64,000 nucleotides of DNA from Poindextera sp965277425 (GCA_965277425.1 CBDICR010000005.1:744001-808000); one strand, 5' to 3'; positions 25,169 through 33,257 are shown, counted from the first letter of the stretch. The notes: generated from the letters alone by a model not told the origin. Program-made: numbers and translations.

Positions 25169-25191
25169 CCCTCCCCCATCGAGGGGGAGGG
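25169..25191. repeat. Single hairpin repeat related to the 1.4-kb pair
   Basis: Arms CCCTCCCCC and GGGGGAGGG around ATCGA in the 195-bp gap before the molybdoenzyme operon. The left flank (CACCCCCACCCAA) resembles the flank of the second hairpin near 1445, so it belongs to the same dispersed family. It lies at the tail-to-tail junction of two operons and may help terminate them. Confidence 0.65.
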
Positions 25192-25279
25192 CTTCTGGTA
25201 GGCCATCGTCGAGCGCATAATTTCGCCGCGGTGGATCGGATCGACGCTCGACCGGCGTCGGCGCCGGGCCGCTCGTTAG

Positions 25280-26059
25280 TCAGATTCCGGCATACCACTG
25301 GTAGCCGCGATCCTCCCAGTAGCCGCCGCGGCCCTGGCCGAATCTGGCCAGACTGTCGACCACCTCGATCCGCATGACATATTTGGCGTGCTTATAGCCC
25401 AGCTGCCGCTCGACGCGTACGCGCACCGGCGCCCCATGCGGGACCGCCAGCGGCTTGTCGTTCATATCGTAGGCCAGGATGGTCTGAGGGTGGAAGGCGT
25501 CGAACAGATCGACGCTCTCATAATAGAGGCCCGATCCATCGGTGGACTGGTCCAGGTCGTCGGCGCAGTGGAAGACGACATAGCGGGCGTTGGACGCCAG
25601 GCCAGCGGCCCTGAGGATCAGGGAAAGCTGCGGCCCGGTCCATTTGCCGATAGCGCTCCAGCCCTCGACGCAGTCATGCCGGGTGATCTGGGTGCGGGAG
25701 GGAAGGGCGCGAAGATCGGCCAGCGACCAGGCCGCCGGCTGCGAGACCAGCCCGCCGACCTGCAGGCGGTAGTGGGCGAAGTTGTCGGCCATCATGGCGT
25801 GATAGGCCGGATCGGCCGGCATGGACGTGCCGTTGGACTTGAAGACCGGCGACAGGTCGCGCGCGGAGAACTCGCGCGCCAGCGGCTGGCCGCTCAGCAG
25901 AAGCCGCTGCGCATGCAGGTTCAGCCACTCCGCCGAGCCCAGGAAGCGCTGGACGCTCGGGGCTTCGGAAAACCGGTCGCAGCCGCTCAACAGCAGGCCG
26001 CCGGCGGTGGCCGAGCCCGCCGCGATCAGGCCGCGGCGCGAGAGCCTAAGACCGGTCAT
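25280..26059 (-). CDS. Tat-exported YedY/sulfite-oxidase-like molybdoenzyme
   Basis: A 259-aa oxidoreductase molybdopterin-binding domain protein. The N-terminus MTGLRLSRRGLIAAG is a twin-arginine signal, then a GLLLSGC segment that could also be a lipobox (Cys 27). The molybdenum-ligating cysteine is in TRHDCVEGWSAIGKW (C130), and PHGAPVRVRVERQLGYKHAK is the cofactor-contacting loop. Likely a periplasmic reductase or oxidase of the MsrP/SorA kind. Its start overlaps the upstream cytochrome b gene by 14 nt. It is presumably co-regulated with the SigF-linked genes next door. Confidence 0.88.
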   Translation of the reverse strand: MTGLRLSRRGLIAAGSATAGGLLLSGCDRFSEAPSVQRFLGSAEWLNLHAQRLLLSGQPLAREFSARDLSPVFKSNGTSMPADPAYHAMMADNFAHYRLQVGGLVSQPAAWSLADLRALPSRTQITRHDCVEGWSAIGKWTGPQLSLILRAAGLASNARYVVFHCADDLDQSTDGSGLYYESVDLFDAFHPQTILAYDMNDKPLAVPHGAPVRVRVERQLGYKHAKYVMRIEVVDSLARFGQGRGGYWEDRGYQWYAGI

Positions 26060-26921
26060 GGGCGGACCCTTTGCGGACGACATACCAGCCGGTGACCATC
26101 GAGCGCATCTCGTTCCACACCCCGGCGATGAACACTTCGGTGACGTGGACCAGGACGAAGAGGACGATCAGGTTGGCGGTGATGAAGTGCAGGCTCCGCG
26201 CCGACTGGCGGCCGCCGAGAAGGTCCAGCAGCCATGGCGCCGCCGTGTCTATTCCCGGCGACATGGTCAGCCCGGTCAGAACCATCATCGGCAGGATCAG
26301 GAAAATCACCGCGATATAGGTCAGTTTCTGCAGGGTGTTGTAGCGCTTGGCCGCCTCGCCGGTCGGGTGCTTGAGGCGAATGTGGTCCCAGACGTCCGCG
26401 AGCAGGCTTCTGGGCGTGAGCTCCGCCGGTCTTGGGGCGATATCGCGGCGGAAATGGCCGCTGATGGCGCTGAAGATCAGATAGGCCAGGCCGTTGATGA
26501 CGAAGACCCAGACCAGGAAAAAGTGCCAGGTGCGGCCGCTCGCCAGATCCTGCTGGCTGGGCAGGGTCAGCCAGGCGGGAAAGCCGCGCTCGGCCTGCTG
26601 GCCGCCGACCGTGGAGACGCCCAGCACCCCGGTGGTCTGCAAGGTCAGGCCGCCGATGCGGGTGATTCCGGTCATCCCGCCGTGGCCGTTGTCGACGGCG
26701 CCCATCTCAAGGAAGGCGTGGTCGGCGTCGGCGCCATACTGACCCCAATAGAGGCGGGGGTGGGCATTGAAGATCTGCATGCCGCTCATCAGCAGAAGCG
26801 CGATGCATATGACGTTGATCCAGTGGGTCAGGCGCGTGATCAGCCTGTGCCGGTAGATTTTCTCAGCCGGCGCGGCTCGCGCGGACTGCGAAAATGTCTG
26901 TCTTGAATCGGTTGCTGTCAT
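26046..26921 (-). CDS. Cytochrome b/b6-type membrane electron carrier
   Basis: A 291-aa di-haem b-type membrane protein of the hydrogenase/formate-dehydrogenase gamma class. RLTHWINVICIALLLMSG is the first helix with haem-ligand His; further helices lie near WHFFLVWVFVINGLAYLIF, LTYIAVIFLILPMMVLTG and HFITANLIVLFVLVHVTEVF, with paired His residues for two haems. It should pass quinol electrons to the periplasmic molybdoenzyme encoded 3' of it. Start 26921 chosen over an upstream ATG at 26954. Confidence 0.85.
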   Translation of the reverse strand: MTATDSRQTFSQSARAAPAEKIYRHRLITRLTHWINVICIALLLMSGMQIFNAHPRLYWGQYGADADHAFLEMGAVDNGHGGMTGITRIGGLTLQTTGVLGVSTVGGQQAERGFPAWLTLPSQQDLASGRTWHFFLVWVFVINGLAYLIFSAISGHFRRDIAPRPAELTPRSLLADVWDHIRLKHPTGEAAKRYNTLQKLTYIAVIFLILPMMVLTGLTMSPGIDTAAPWLLDLLGGRQSARSLHFITANLIVLFVLVHVTEVFIAGVWNEMRSMVTGWYVVRKGSAHDRS

Positions 26922-26983
26922 GATGCCGGTCTTGGCGGAGGGCCGCGCCCCCAAGGACGGGGGCGCGGATCAGAGCCCGAAGA

Positions 26984-27301
26984 CTAGGTTCCCGACTCCA
27001 TCATGCCGGGATGCGACTTCATCATCGACATGCAGTCGCTGTTCTTCATCATGTCGTCGTGCGACATGCCTTTGCACGACATCATCATCTTCATGTCGGA
27101 ATCGGACATGTGCATCTTGTGCATCATGGACATGCATTTGTGATCGGCCATCATGGCTTCGCTGGACATGCCCATGCACGACTTCATCATCATCTTGTCG
27201 TGAGAGGACATCATGGCCGCCGAGGCCGGCGCGGCGAGGCTGACCGCCCCGATGAGCGCGGCGACGGCGACGCCGATCGAGGCGAGTTTAGCGGTCTTCA
27301 T
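26984..27301 (-). CDS. Met/Cys/His-rich secreted protein with tandem repeat
   Basis: A 105-aa exported protein. A normal signal peptide ends at about residue 28 (APASA). The 77-residue mature part contains 26 Met, 4 Cys and 6 His and no extended hydrophobic stretch. Two imperfect units of about 25 residues repeat KMMM-(K)SC-x-GMS-xxx-MM-xxxx-CMSMM (about 36-60 and 71-94). The composition suits soft-metal (copper/silver) binding or methionine-based oxidant scavenging in the periplasm. It heads the run leading to the cytochrome b and molybdoenzyme genes. Function is inferred, not known. Confidence 0.8.
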   Translation of the reverse strand: MKTAKLASIGVAVAALIGAVSLAAPASAAMMSSHDKMMMKSCMGMSSEAMMADHKCMSMMHKMHMSDSDMKMMMSCKGMSHDDMMKNSDCMSMMKSHPGMMESGT

Positions 27302-27410
27302 GGTTGGAAATCTCCTTGGTGCGAGGGCGCCCTCGCGGGGTTGAGCGCCAAAGCGGAGCTTCGGCGCAGGATAAGCAACGCGGCAATCGGCGCGACGATC
27401 TGGTGTGGGC

Positions 27411-27435
27411 TTCGATTTTGAGACTCAAGGGTGCA
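27411..27435 (-). promoter_or_regulatory. Weak candidate SigF-like promoter
   Basis: Minus strand TGCACC, 15 nt, CGAA, about 110 nt upstream of the Met-rich gene. Spacing and -10 match the two better GTAACC-N15-CGAA sites nearby, but the -35 agrees at only 3 of 6 positions. Confidence 0.3.
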
Positions 27436-27474
27436 ACGCGTCGAAAAATCGCATGGCGCGATGGGCCGGACGGC

Positions 27475-28191
27475 TCATCCCTTCGCCGATCCGATGATCC
27501 GGCCGCCGGGACCCGCCTGCACCAGGATGGCGGTCTTCAGGTTGGCGTCGCCAGGCTTAAGCTCGAAGCTCCTGGCCGGCCCGCTCCAGTCGCCCAGCTT
27601 GACGAGTTCGAAGACGACGTCGCGGTGCGGTAGGGTCTTGCCGCCGTTCTCGCCACGCCGGACCGGAACCTGCACGACATGGGGGTCATAGCGCACCAGC
27701 CAGACCTGGGCGGCCGCACGCGACGGGGGGGCGGCGGCGATCTGCACCTTGCCGGGCTGGAGATGAATTTGCGGCTGGCCGGCGCGCTGGGCCTTGGCCT
27801 CGCGGATCAACGGCTCGATCATCGCGGGCGACTGTCCGGTGGTGTCGGCATGGCCATCGACCACCACCTGGGGGGTGAAGACGTCGGCGTGGTGAAGGCC
27901 GCGGGCATAGTCCCATTGGCGCTGGGTGTATTGCGGGCGGGCGAAAGTGTCCTTCCAGCCCAGGTCATCCCAATAGGTGACGCCGAAGCTGAGCGTCAGG
28001 ACATCCGGCCGATCGGCGAAGGTCGCCACCGCCGCATTGGCCGGAGGACAGTCAGAGCATCCCTGGCTGGTATAGAGTTCGACGACCGTGGGCTGTTGGT
28101 CGGCGAGCGCCGGGCCAGCCGCGCCGAGCATCGACGCCGCAAGGGCGATCCCGGCGATAGGCAGGCCGCGGCCTTTGTGTCTCGGCTGCAT
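27475..28191 (-). CDS. DUF1223 thioredoxin-fold periplasmic protein
   Basis: A 238-aa exported protein. Signal peptide ends near PALA (about residue 29); then VVELYTSQGCSDCPPANA gives a CxxC in a thioredoxin-like fold, with SFGVTYWDDLGWKDTFA and TPQVVVDGHADTTG as DUF1223 signatures. Probably handles thiol or oxidant stress in the envelope; function not established. ATG 28191 has GGGAG 7 nt upstream. It is divergent from the sigF-like gene and has its own GTAACC-N15-CGAA site. Confidence 0.88.
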   Translation of the reverse strand: MQPRHKGRGLPIAGIALAASMLGAAGPALADQQPTVVELYTSQGCSDCPPANAAVATFADRPDVLTLSFGVTYWDDLGWKDTFARPQYTQRQWDYARGLHHADVFTPQVVVDGHADTTGQSPAMIEPLIREAKAQRAGQPQIHLQPGKVQIAAAPPSRAAAQVWLVRYDPHVVQVPVRRGENGGKTLPHRDVVFELVKLGDWSGPARSFELKPGDANLKTAILVQAGPGGRIIGSAKG

Positions 28192-28247
28192 GACAATCTC
28201 CCTCGCAGTGTCGCGCCGGCTCAAAGCCAGGGCGATCTGGGAGTGAA

Positions 28248-28272
28248 TTCGTCGGCGACCGCGATTGGTTAC
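28248..28272 (-). promoter_or_regulatory. SigF-type promoter of the DUF1223 gene
   Basis: Minus strand GTAACC (28272-28267), 15 nt, CGAA (28251-28248), about 57 nt upstream of the DUF1223 start. The same motif with the same spacing occurs on the plus strand in front of the sigma factor. Confidence 0.7.
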
Positions 28273-28333
28273 GCTCTAGCCGAAGCAAATTCGCGGTCCA
28301 GGCCCCGCGGCTTGGGCGTCCGCAAGATTTTAT

Positions 28334-28358
28334 GTAACCCTGTGCGCCGCCGGCCGAA
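28334..28358 (+). promoter_or_regulatory. SigF-type autoregulatory promoter
   Basis: GTAACC (28334-28339), 15 nt, CGAA (28355-28358), ending 12 nt before the GTG start of the sigma factor. This would give a very short leader of about 6 nt. Identical elements and spacing to the divergent site suggest that the sigma factor drives both. Confidence 0.68.
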
Positions 28359-28370
28359 CTAGGGAAGCGC

Positions 28371-28907
28371 GTGGAAGAGACCGAGGCCCATCTGAAGGAC
28401 CTGATGCTTCGCGGCCTCGATGGCGATGCAGGCGCGCATCGGCAGCTGCTGGCGGGGCTGAGCCTGCGGCTGAGGTCATATTTCGCGCGCCGTATGTCGG
28501 CAAATTCGGTCGATGTCGAGGATCTCGTACAGGAGACCATTCTGGCGGTGCACATGCGGCGAGCCAGCTACGACCGCTCAAGGCCGTTCACCGCATGGGC
28601 CTACGCGATCGCGCGCTACAAGCTCATCGACCATTGGCGGCGGCGCAAGATCAACGCGGCGGCGCCGTTGGAAGACTTCGAGGACTTCCTCTCGGCGCCC
28701 GCCAGCGCCTCGGACGACGGGTTGGACCTGACACGCGCCATGTTCGGCCTGACGCCAAGCCAGCGAGCCCTGGTCGAGGCGGTGAAGGTCAGGGGCTTCA
28801 ATCTGGCGGAGGCTGGAGCGGCGGTGGGGGTTTCGGAAGGCGCGGCGAAGGTCGCCCTGCATCGTGCGTTGAAGCGCCTGGCCGGGAGGCTTCGTGGTGC
28901 GGACTGA
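28371..28907 (+). CDS. sigF: ECF RNA polymerase sigma factor, SigF type
   Basis: A 178-aa ECF sigma factor. Region 2 spans about 20-95 (VDVEDLVQETILAVHMRR; RPFTAWAYAIARYKLIDHWRR) and region 4 about 120-175 (LTPSQRALVEAVKVRGFNLAEAGAA; VSEGAAKVALHRALKRL). It is followed, with a 14-nt overlap, by an NrsF-type anti-sigma gene, the gene pair known from Caulobacter SigF, which answers to chromate and cadmium stress. The GTG start gives the usual EETEAHLK N-terminus and follows AGGGA; ATG 28404 is an alternative. Confidence 0.88.
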   Translation: MEETEAHLKDLMLRGLDGDAGAHRQLLAGLSLRLRSYFARRMSANSVDVEDLVQETILAVHMRRASYDRSRPFTAWAYAIARYKLIDHWRRRKINAAAPLEDFEDFLSAPASASDDGLDLTRAMFGLTPSQRALVEAVKVRGFNLAEAGAAVGVSEGAAKVALHRALKRLAGRLRGAD

Positions 28908-29538
28908 CGAGCTCATCGATCTGCTGGCGGTCGACAGCGGCCCAGTCGCGCGCGGCGCGCCGGAGCGCCGCCTCAGCCTGGTTGCGGCCGCGGGCGCTCT
29001 GGTCGCGGGGGCTCTGGTGCTCGCATGGCTTGGGTTGCGCCCGGACCTTGGCCTGGCTGTCCAGGGTGGGTTTTTCTGGATCAAGGCGGCCTTCACGGCG
29101 GCGCTGGCCGCCTGTTTCTACACGGCGACAAGACGGCTGGCCCGCCCGGAGCACTCCGCGCCCGTTGCGCTGACCATGGCCGCGATCGTGTTCGCGGGGT
29201 TCGCGGCCATTGCGGCGGCGCAATTCAGCCATTTGGATCCGGCTGGCCAGGTGGCGGCGCTCAAGGGCGGGTCTTGGACCGTTTGCTCCCGCAATATCTT
29301 CGTCCTGGGCGCCCCGACGACCTTGATGACGCTGCTCGTTCTGAGAGGCCTGGCGCCGACGAAACCGATCCTGGCCGGCCTCGTCGGCGGGCTGTTCTCC
29401 GGAGCGCTGGCGGCGACTGTCTACGGCCTGCACTGTCCCGAGGCGACCTTCATATTCGTGAGCCTATGGTACAGCCTGGGCATGCTCGGATGCGGCCTTC
29501 TGGGCGCCGTCCTTGGCCGATGGATGCTGCGCTGGTGA
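28894..29538 (+). CDS. nrsF: NrsF (DUF1109) membrane anti-sigma factor
   Basis: A 214-aa protein with a short cytoplasmic N-terminus (RTDELIDLLAVDSGPV) and about six transmembrane helices. Periplasm-facing loops hold two cysteines at positions 131 (WTVCSRN) and 181 (LHCPEA), which correspond to the conserved pair reported to sense metals in Caulobacter NrsF. It should hold SigF inactive until these cysteines are modified. GTG start inside the sigF 3' end shows coupled translation. Confidence 0.9.
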   Translation: MVRTDELIDLLAVDSGPVARGAPERRLSLVAAAGALVAGALVLAWLGLRPDLGLAVQGGFFWIKAAFTAALAACFYTATRRLARPEHSAPVALTMAAIVFAGFAAIAAAQFSHLDPAGQVAALKGGSWTVCSRNIFVLGAPTTLMTLLVLRGLAPTKPILAGLVGGLFSGALAATVYGLHCPEATFIFVSLWYSLGMLGCGLLGAVLGRWMLRW

Positions 29539-29565
29539 CGCCGGCGCCGGCGTAGGCATGGGCAT

Positions 29566-29634
29566 GGCCTCGCCAAGGCCCGAAGAGGCGCCGGTGACGA
29601 TCGCCCGCTGGGCGGCCAGGGGTTTTTCGGTCAT
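29566..29634 (-). pseudogene. Truncated short-chain dehydrogenase (first 23 codons)
   Basis: Starts with an ATGA overlap to the debranching enzyme stop and encodes MTEKPLAAQRAIVTGASSG followed by LGEA, the NAD-binding start of an SDR such as glucose 1-dehydrogenase. After that the frame turns into Pro/Ala-rich antisense of the nrsF 3' end. The rest of the gene is gone, so this is the stump left at a rearrangement junction near 29565. Confidence 0.7.
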
Positions 29635-31697
29635 GACTTGGGGTCTCGCGCCGGTCGACTTTTGGCCGTGATCGCGCCCGACGGCTGGCGGACAATTTCG
29701 CAATCGAACCGTTCCGCGCCGACAGACAGGCCGCAAAGCGCAAGCCGGCTGACGCCGCCGGGCAGGAGCGGCCGCTCAAAAGCCAGATCGCCGTCCTTGC
29801 GGTGCAGGCCCAACAAGGCGCTCACCATGTAGGGCATGGCGCCCGCCGACCACGCCTGCAGGGGCTCGGCGAAGGGGCAGCGGGCGGGAGTCAGATCCGG
29901 TTCGCGTTGAAAGCCGACATAGAATTCCGGCAGGCGGCCAAGGGTGAAGTGCGAGGCGGCGTCCACCAGGGCGTCGACCAGTTTCACCGCGGCCTCGTCG
30001 AAGCCGTAGCGGCGCAGGCCCGCGACGATCAGCGCATTGTCGAACGGCCAGACGCTGCCGAGGTGGTAGTTGAGCGGATTGTAGCTCTTCTCCCGGGCCG
30101 ACAGTGTCCGCACGCCCCAGCCGCTGTCCATGTCCGGCCTGGTCAGGCGCTCGGCCGTCCGCGCCGCCTTGTCGGCCTCGGCAATGCCCGACCAAAGAAC
30201 CTGGCCGGCATTGGACGTCACCACCGTGACCTGTTTTCCGCCGCGTTCCAGGGCCAGGGCGTAGCAGCCCTCGTCCTCCATCCAGAAATCGCGGTTGAAT
30301 TGCTGTTTCAGGGCGGCGGCGTCCGCTTCGAGGCCTTCGGCCTTTTTCGGCTCACCGGCCCGCCGAAGCACCGCGGCGATCGAGACCCGGGCCTGATAGA
30401 CGTAGCCCTGCACCTCGCAGAGCGCGATCGGCGGGCGCGGCACGCCGCCGTCCTTGCGCGGGACGCCGGAGGTTGAATCCTTCCAGCCCTGGTTGATCGG
30501 CCCGGCGGGGGTCTGGCCGCTGTATTTCAAATATCCGTCGTCCCGGGTCTCGCGGGCCATCCAGTCCAGCGCTCCGTCGATCGCCGGCCGAAGTGCGTTG
30601 AACAGGGCCAGCTCGCCGGTCCATTCGGCGTGCTGGCCGATCAGGATCAGAAAGAGCGGCGTGGAATCGACCGACATGTAGCTCGGATCGTGCGGGACCT
30701 CCTTCAGCCGCGCCATCGCGCCCAGCCGAAGCTCGTGCAAGGTCTTGCCCGGCTGTTCGCCGGTGCGTTTTACGTCGTGAGCGCCCTGGTAGGCGCAAAA
30801 GAGCCTGGCGACGCCTTCCGCGGGCCTGGCGTCGAAGGGCAGGGTCTGCAGGGCGGCCAGGATGCTGTCGCGGCCGAACGGGGCGACGAACCAGGGCATG
30901 CCGCCGGCGATGAAGCTGGCCTCCAGGCTGGTGCCCAACAGGGTCAGGTCGCGGAGCGAGCGCTGCATCACCCGGTCCAGGATCGGGTTGTCGCTCCTTG
31001 CGCTCAGCCCGTCGTAAAAGGCGGGACGCGGCGCCGGGCAGGGCGCGGGCGAGTCCGCCTCGCACACCGCGAAAACGATGTCGAGGCTGTCGCTAGCCTG
31101 GGCGCCCAGACGGATATCGAACGCCGCCAGGCAGGCCCCGCGGTGGCGGCTGAGACGCGGTGGGCGGGAAAAGACCACGTCCAGTCGACGGACGACGCCG
31201 TCCGCGCCGTCATAGCGAAAGGCTAGGCCCGACGAGGTGGGGATGAGCCTGCGCGAGGGTCCGCGTTTCTTGGCCTTGGCGCCGCGCAATTCGAAAAGAT
31301 CCTCGAACAGCGCGTCGATCAGGATGGTGACGCGGAACGATATCGGCTCTGGGGTATAGTTGCGCAGGATCAGCCGGTCGCTCAGCGTCAGGGCCTCGCC
31401 GTCCACCACACGCTCGAGCCGCGCGCCGAAGCTCTGCAGCTCGAGCGGCGAGCCGTCGAGCTGGCGGATGGCGGTGTTGGCCATTTCGTGCACCGACTGC
31501 CGGCCGCGCGCGGCGCTGGTCATCAGGGTGAGGCCGGGCGCATCGCCCAGGCGCAGCTCGTAGCGGCTGAGATAACGGGTATCACGGTGGAAGAGGCCGA
31601 GGCCCGATCCGCAATCGGTGACGATGTCGCCGTCGCCCTGGCAACAGAGGAAGAGGCCGCCATCCTTGATCAGGACCGGCTGGACAAGCTCCGCCAT
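29631..31697 (-). CDS. Amylo-alpha-1,6-glucosidase / glycogen-debranching-type enzyme
   Basis: A 688-aa protein with an N-terminal glycogen-debranching beta domain (about 1-225: FLCCQGDGDIV, GLFHRDTRYLSRYEL) and a C-terminal (alpha/alpha)6 GH-type catalytic domain (about 240-650: GGMPWFVAPFGRDSILAALQ, YMSVDSTPLFLILIGQH, NYHLGSVWPFDNALIVAGL). GRDS and the late WPFDN are typical active-site regions. It probably trims alpha-1,6 branches of storage or imported glucans. The stop overlaps the start of a destroyed SDR gene. Confidence 0.86.
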   Translation of the reverse strand: MAELVQPVLIKDGGLFLCCQGDGDIVTDCGSGLGLFHRDTRYLSRYELRLGDAPGLTLMTSAARGRQSVHEMANTAIRQLDGSPLELQSFGARLERVVDGEALTLSDRLILRNYTPEPISFRVTILIDALFEDLFELRGAKAKKRGPSRRLIPTSSGLAFRYDGADGVVRRLDVVFSRPPRLSRHRGACLAAFDIRLGAQASDSLDIVFAVCEADSPAPCPAPRPAFYDGLSARSDNPILDRVMQRSLRDLTLLGTSLEASFIAGGMPWFVAPFGRDSILAALQTLPFDARPAEGVARLFCAYQGAHDVKRTGEQPGKTLHELRLGAMARLKEVPHDPSYMSVDSTPLFLILIGQHAEWTGELALFNALRPAIDGALDWMARETRDDGYLKYSGQTPAGPINQGWKDSTSGVPRKDGGVPRPPIALCEVQGYVYQARVSIAAVLRRAGEPKKAEGLEADAAALKQQFNRDFWMEDEGCYALALERGGKQVTVVTSNAGQVLWSGIAEADKAARTAERLTRPDMDSGWGVRTLSAREKSYNPLNYHLGSVWPFDNALIVAGLRRYGFDEAAVKLVDALVDAASHFTLGRLPEFYVGFQREPDLTPARCPFAEPLQAWSAGAMPYMVSALLGLHRKDGDLAFERPLLPGGVSRLALCGLSVGAERFDCEIVRQPSGAITAKSRPARDPKS

Positions 31698-31805
31698 GAA
31701 GATGTGATTGCTGATCTTGCGCCTCGATGTTGTCTTGCCGCGCCCGCTTTGGGTCTTCCGGCTTTCAGCTTGGACGCAGGTCCTCGCCTAGGTTTCTGGT
31801 CGCTA

Positions 31806-32312
31806 TCAAAAGGCTCGCTGATCGCACCATTTGCGAGGTCTGGCCGCAAGCCGTCGCACAAGGTCCAGCGTCATTCCGAAAACGGCGTGGGAAACCAAGC
31901 CGAAGGCATGGGTCTTTGCGGGGACCTCATCGGCGGGTGGCCCAAATCCCATCAGGGGAACCAGCCCCTCGTCAACGGCTAGCCAGGCCGCGGTTCCGTA
32001 GGCGACGCCGGCGCCCTTGGCGACCACCGGCCAGGTCTCGGCCGCGGCCCCGTAAAGCGCGCCCAGCGCCGCACCGGTCAGATAGTGGACGGCGCTGGAG
32101 GCGGCGTCCTGCGCCTTGTCCGGCACAAGCTTGCCGGTGGCGGCTTTCGAAACGGCGTCTGCGACCTTCAAGGTCGCGGGCTTGGCCTTTTTGCCGTCGC
32201 CCTCGCTGGCCAGCGTTATCCAGGCCTTTTGGAACCGGTTCATGGCATAGGAGGCGATGAGCCCGCCGGCGACGCCCGCGATGACGCCCCTGGCCAGGTT
32301 TGCTCGACGCAT
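31806..32312 (-). CDS. DUF1440-like inner-membrane protein
   Basis: A 168-aa protein resembling YagU/DUF1440 proteins. GVIAGVAGGLIASYAMNRFQ is the first membrane helix; AVHYLTGAALGALYGAAAE, VAYGTAAWLAVDEGLVPLMG and HAFGLVSHAVFGMTLDLVRR follow. E. coli YagU has been linked to acid resistance; a role here is unknown. It reads toward the debranching enzyme and may precede it in one transcript. Confidence 0.72.
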   Translation of the reverse strand: MRRANLARGVIAGVAGGLIASYAMNRFQKAWITLASEGDGKKAKPATLKVADAVSKAATGKLVPDKAQDAASSAVHYLTGAALGALYGAAAETWPVVAKGAGVAYGTAAWLAVDEGLVPLMGFGPPADEVPAKTHAFGLVSHAVFGMTLDLVRRLAARPRKWCDQRAF

Positions 32313-32734
32313 GGTTCAGGACTCCGGTGGCATGACGAACGGGCGGTCTGGGCCGGCCCATGGCGAATGCGGGAGCCTCGCTGACCCAGCGATCCACCGT
32401 TCCCCATCCGCTTTGACGCGCGCGAGCCGGATAATAGTCCGCAAGCCCGCAGACCGCCTCGAACAGAGCCGCGTCCTGTTCATCGTAAAGGGGATTGCTC
32501 GGCCGGGATTTTTCCGGCGCGGAAAAGCCAGCGATCCCGTCCCTGGCAAAACCTGAGTCCGTGGACGGAGCATCAATCTCTTCGGGCCGGCGCACGGCGG
32601 TCGAGGATGGCATTATGTTCGTCCTTGAATCTGACCTTGGCTGAAGGGGGTGCGGCGACGCCGGCGGCCCGGACAGGCGACCTGGCGCCGCTTTTCGCGC
32701 GCGCCGGTCGGTCGTCCGCCGGTCCTGGCGCGGG
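32313..32734. other. 422-bp region without a convincing gene
   Basis: Lies between two minus-strand genes. A minus-strand frame opens with ATG at 32613 (MPSSTAVRRPEEIDAPSTDS) and runs as a charged sequence through LYDEQDAALFEAVCGLADYY before entering the DUF1440 gene in another frame. Third-base GC is low compared with neighbours, so it could be a decayed gene or non-coding. No repeat, tRNA or promoter motif was recognised. Confidence 0.4.
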
Positions 32735-33247
32735 CTAGTCGCGACCTTGGGCCGTATCCAGCGAGGCGCCGGCGATCCAGAGGCACGCGCACAGCAGCAC
32801 CAAGTCCTTGAGCAGGAACTGGCCCGGCATCGCCGAAAGCGCAAAGGGCGCCGCTTCGCCGGGTTGGATCACGCCGGGGGTCGTCAGCATGAAACTCAGC
32901 GTGATCACGAAGGTGATCGCACCCAGAACCCCGCCGACAGCCGCGGCGCGGGCGCTGAAGGGACGCGTGGCGATCAGCAGGCCGATGACGATCTCGACAA
33001 CGCCGATGACCTTGGCCGCGCCGGCGATGCCGAAGGCCGTATGCGTCCAGCCGATCAGCGGGCTGTTCATGATCAACGGGGCGATGCCGGAGGCTTCGAA
33101 GTCGGTGAACTTCAGGCAGCCGAACCAGAGAAAGATGATCGCAACGGAATAATGCAGGGCCAGGCGACTGAAAGCCGCCAGCCCGCCGCGCTGGATGACG
33201 ACCGCACGATAGGATGCGCCGGGCGCGGCGCGCGCTTCAACAGTCAT
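32735..33247 (-). CDS. DUF417 (RclC-like) inner-membrane protein
   Basis: A 170-aa membrane protein with four helices: LHYSVAIIFLWFGCLKFTDFE is the DUF417 signature, then TAFGIAGAAKVIGVVEIVIG, VLGAITFVITLSFMLTTPGV and a C-terminal LLKDLVLLCACLWIAGASL. The E. coli relative RclC belongs to a reactive-chlorine response. Here it lies 10 nt after the fasciclin gene and is likely its operon partner. Confidence 0.85.
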   Translation of the reverse strand: MTVEARAAPGASYRAVVIQRGGLAAFSRLALHYSVAIIFLWFGCLKFTDFEASGIAPLIMNSPLIGWTHTAFGIAGAAKVIGVVEIVIGLLIATRPFSARAAAVGGVLGAITFVITLSFMLTTPGVIQPGEAAPFALSAMPGQFLLKDLVLLCACLWIAGASLDTAQGRD

Positions 33248-33257
33248 TTTGGGTTCC

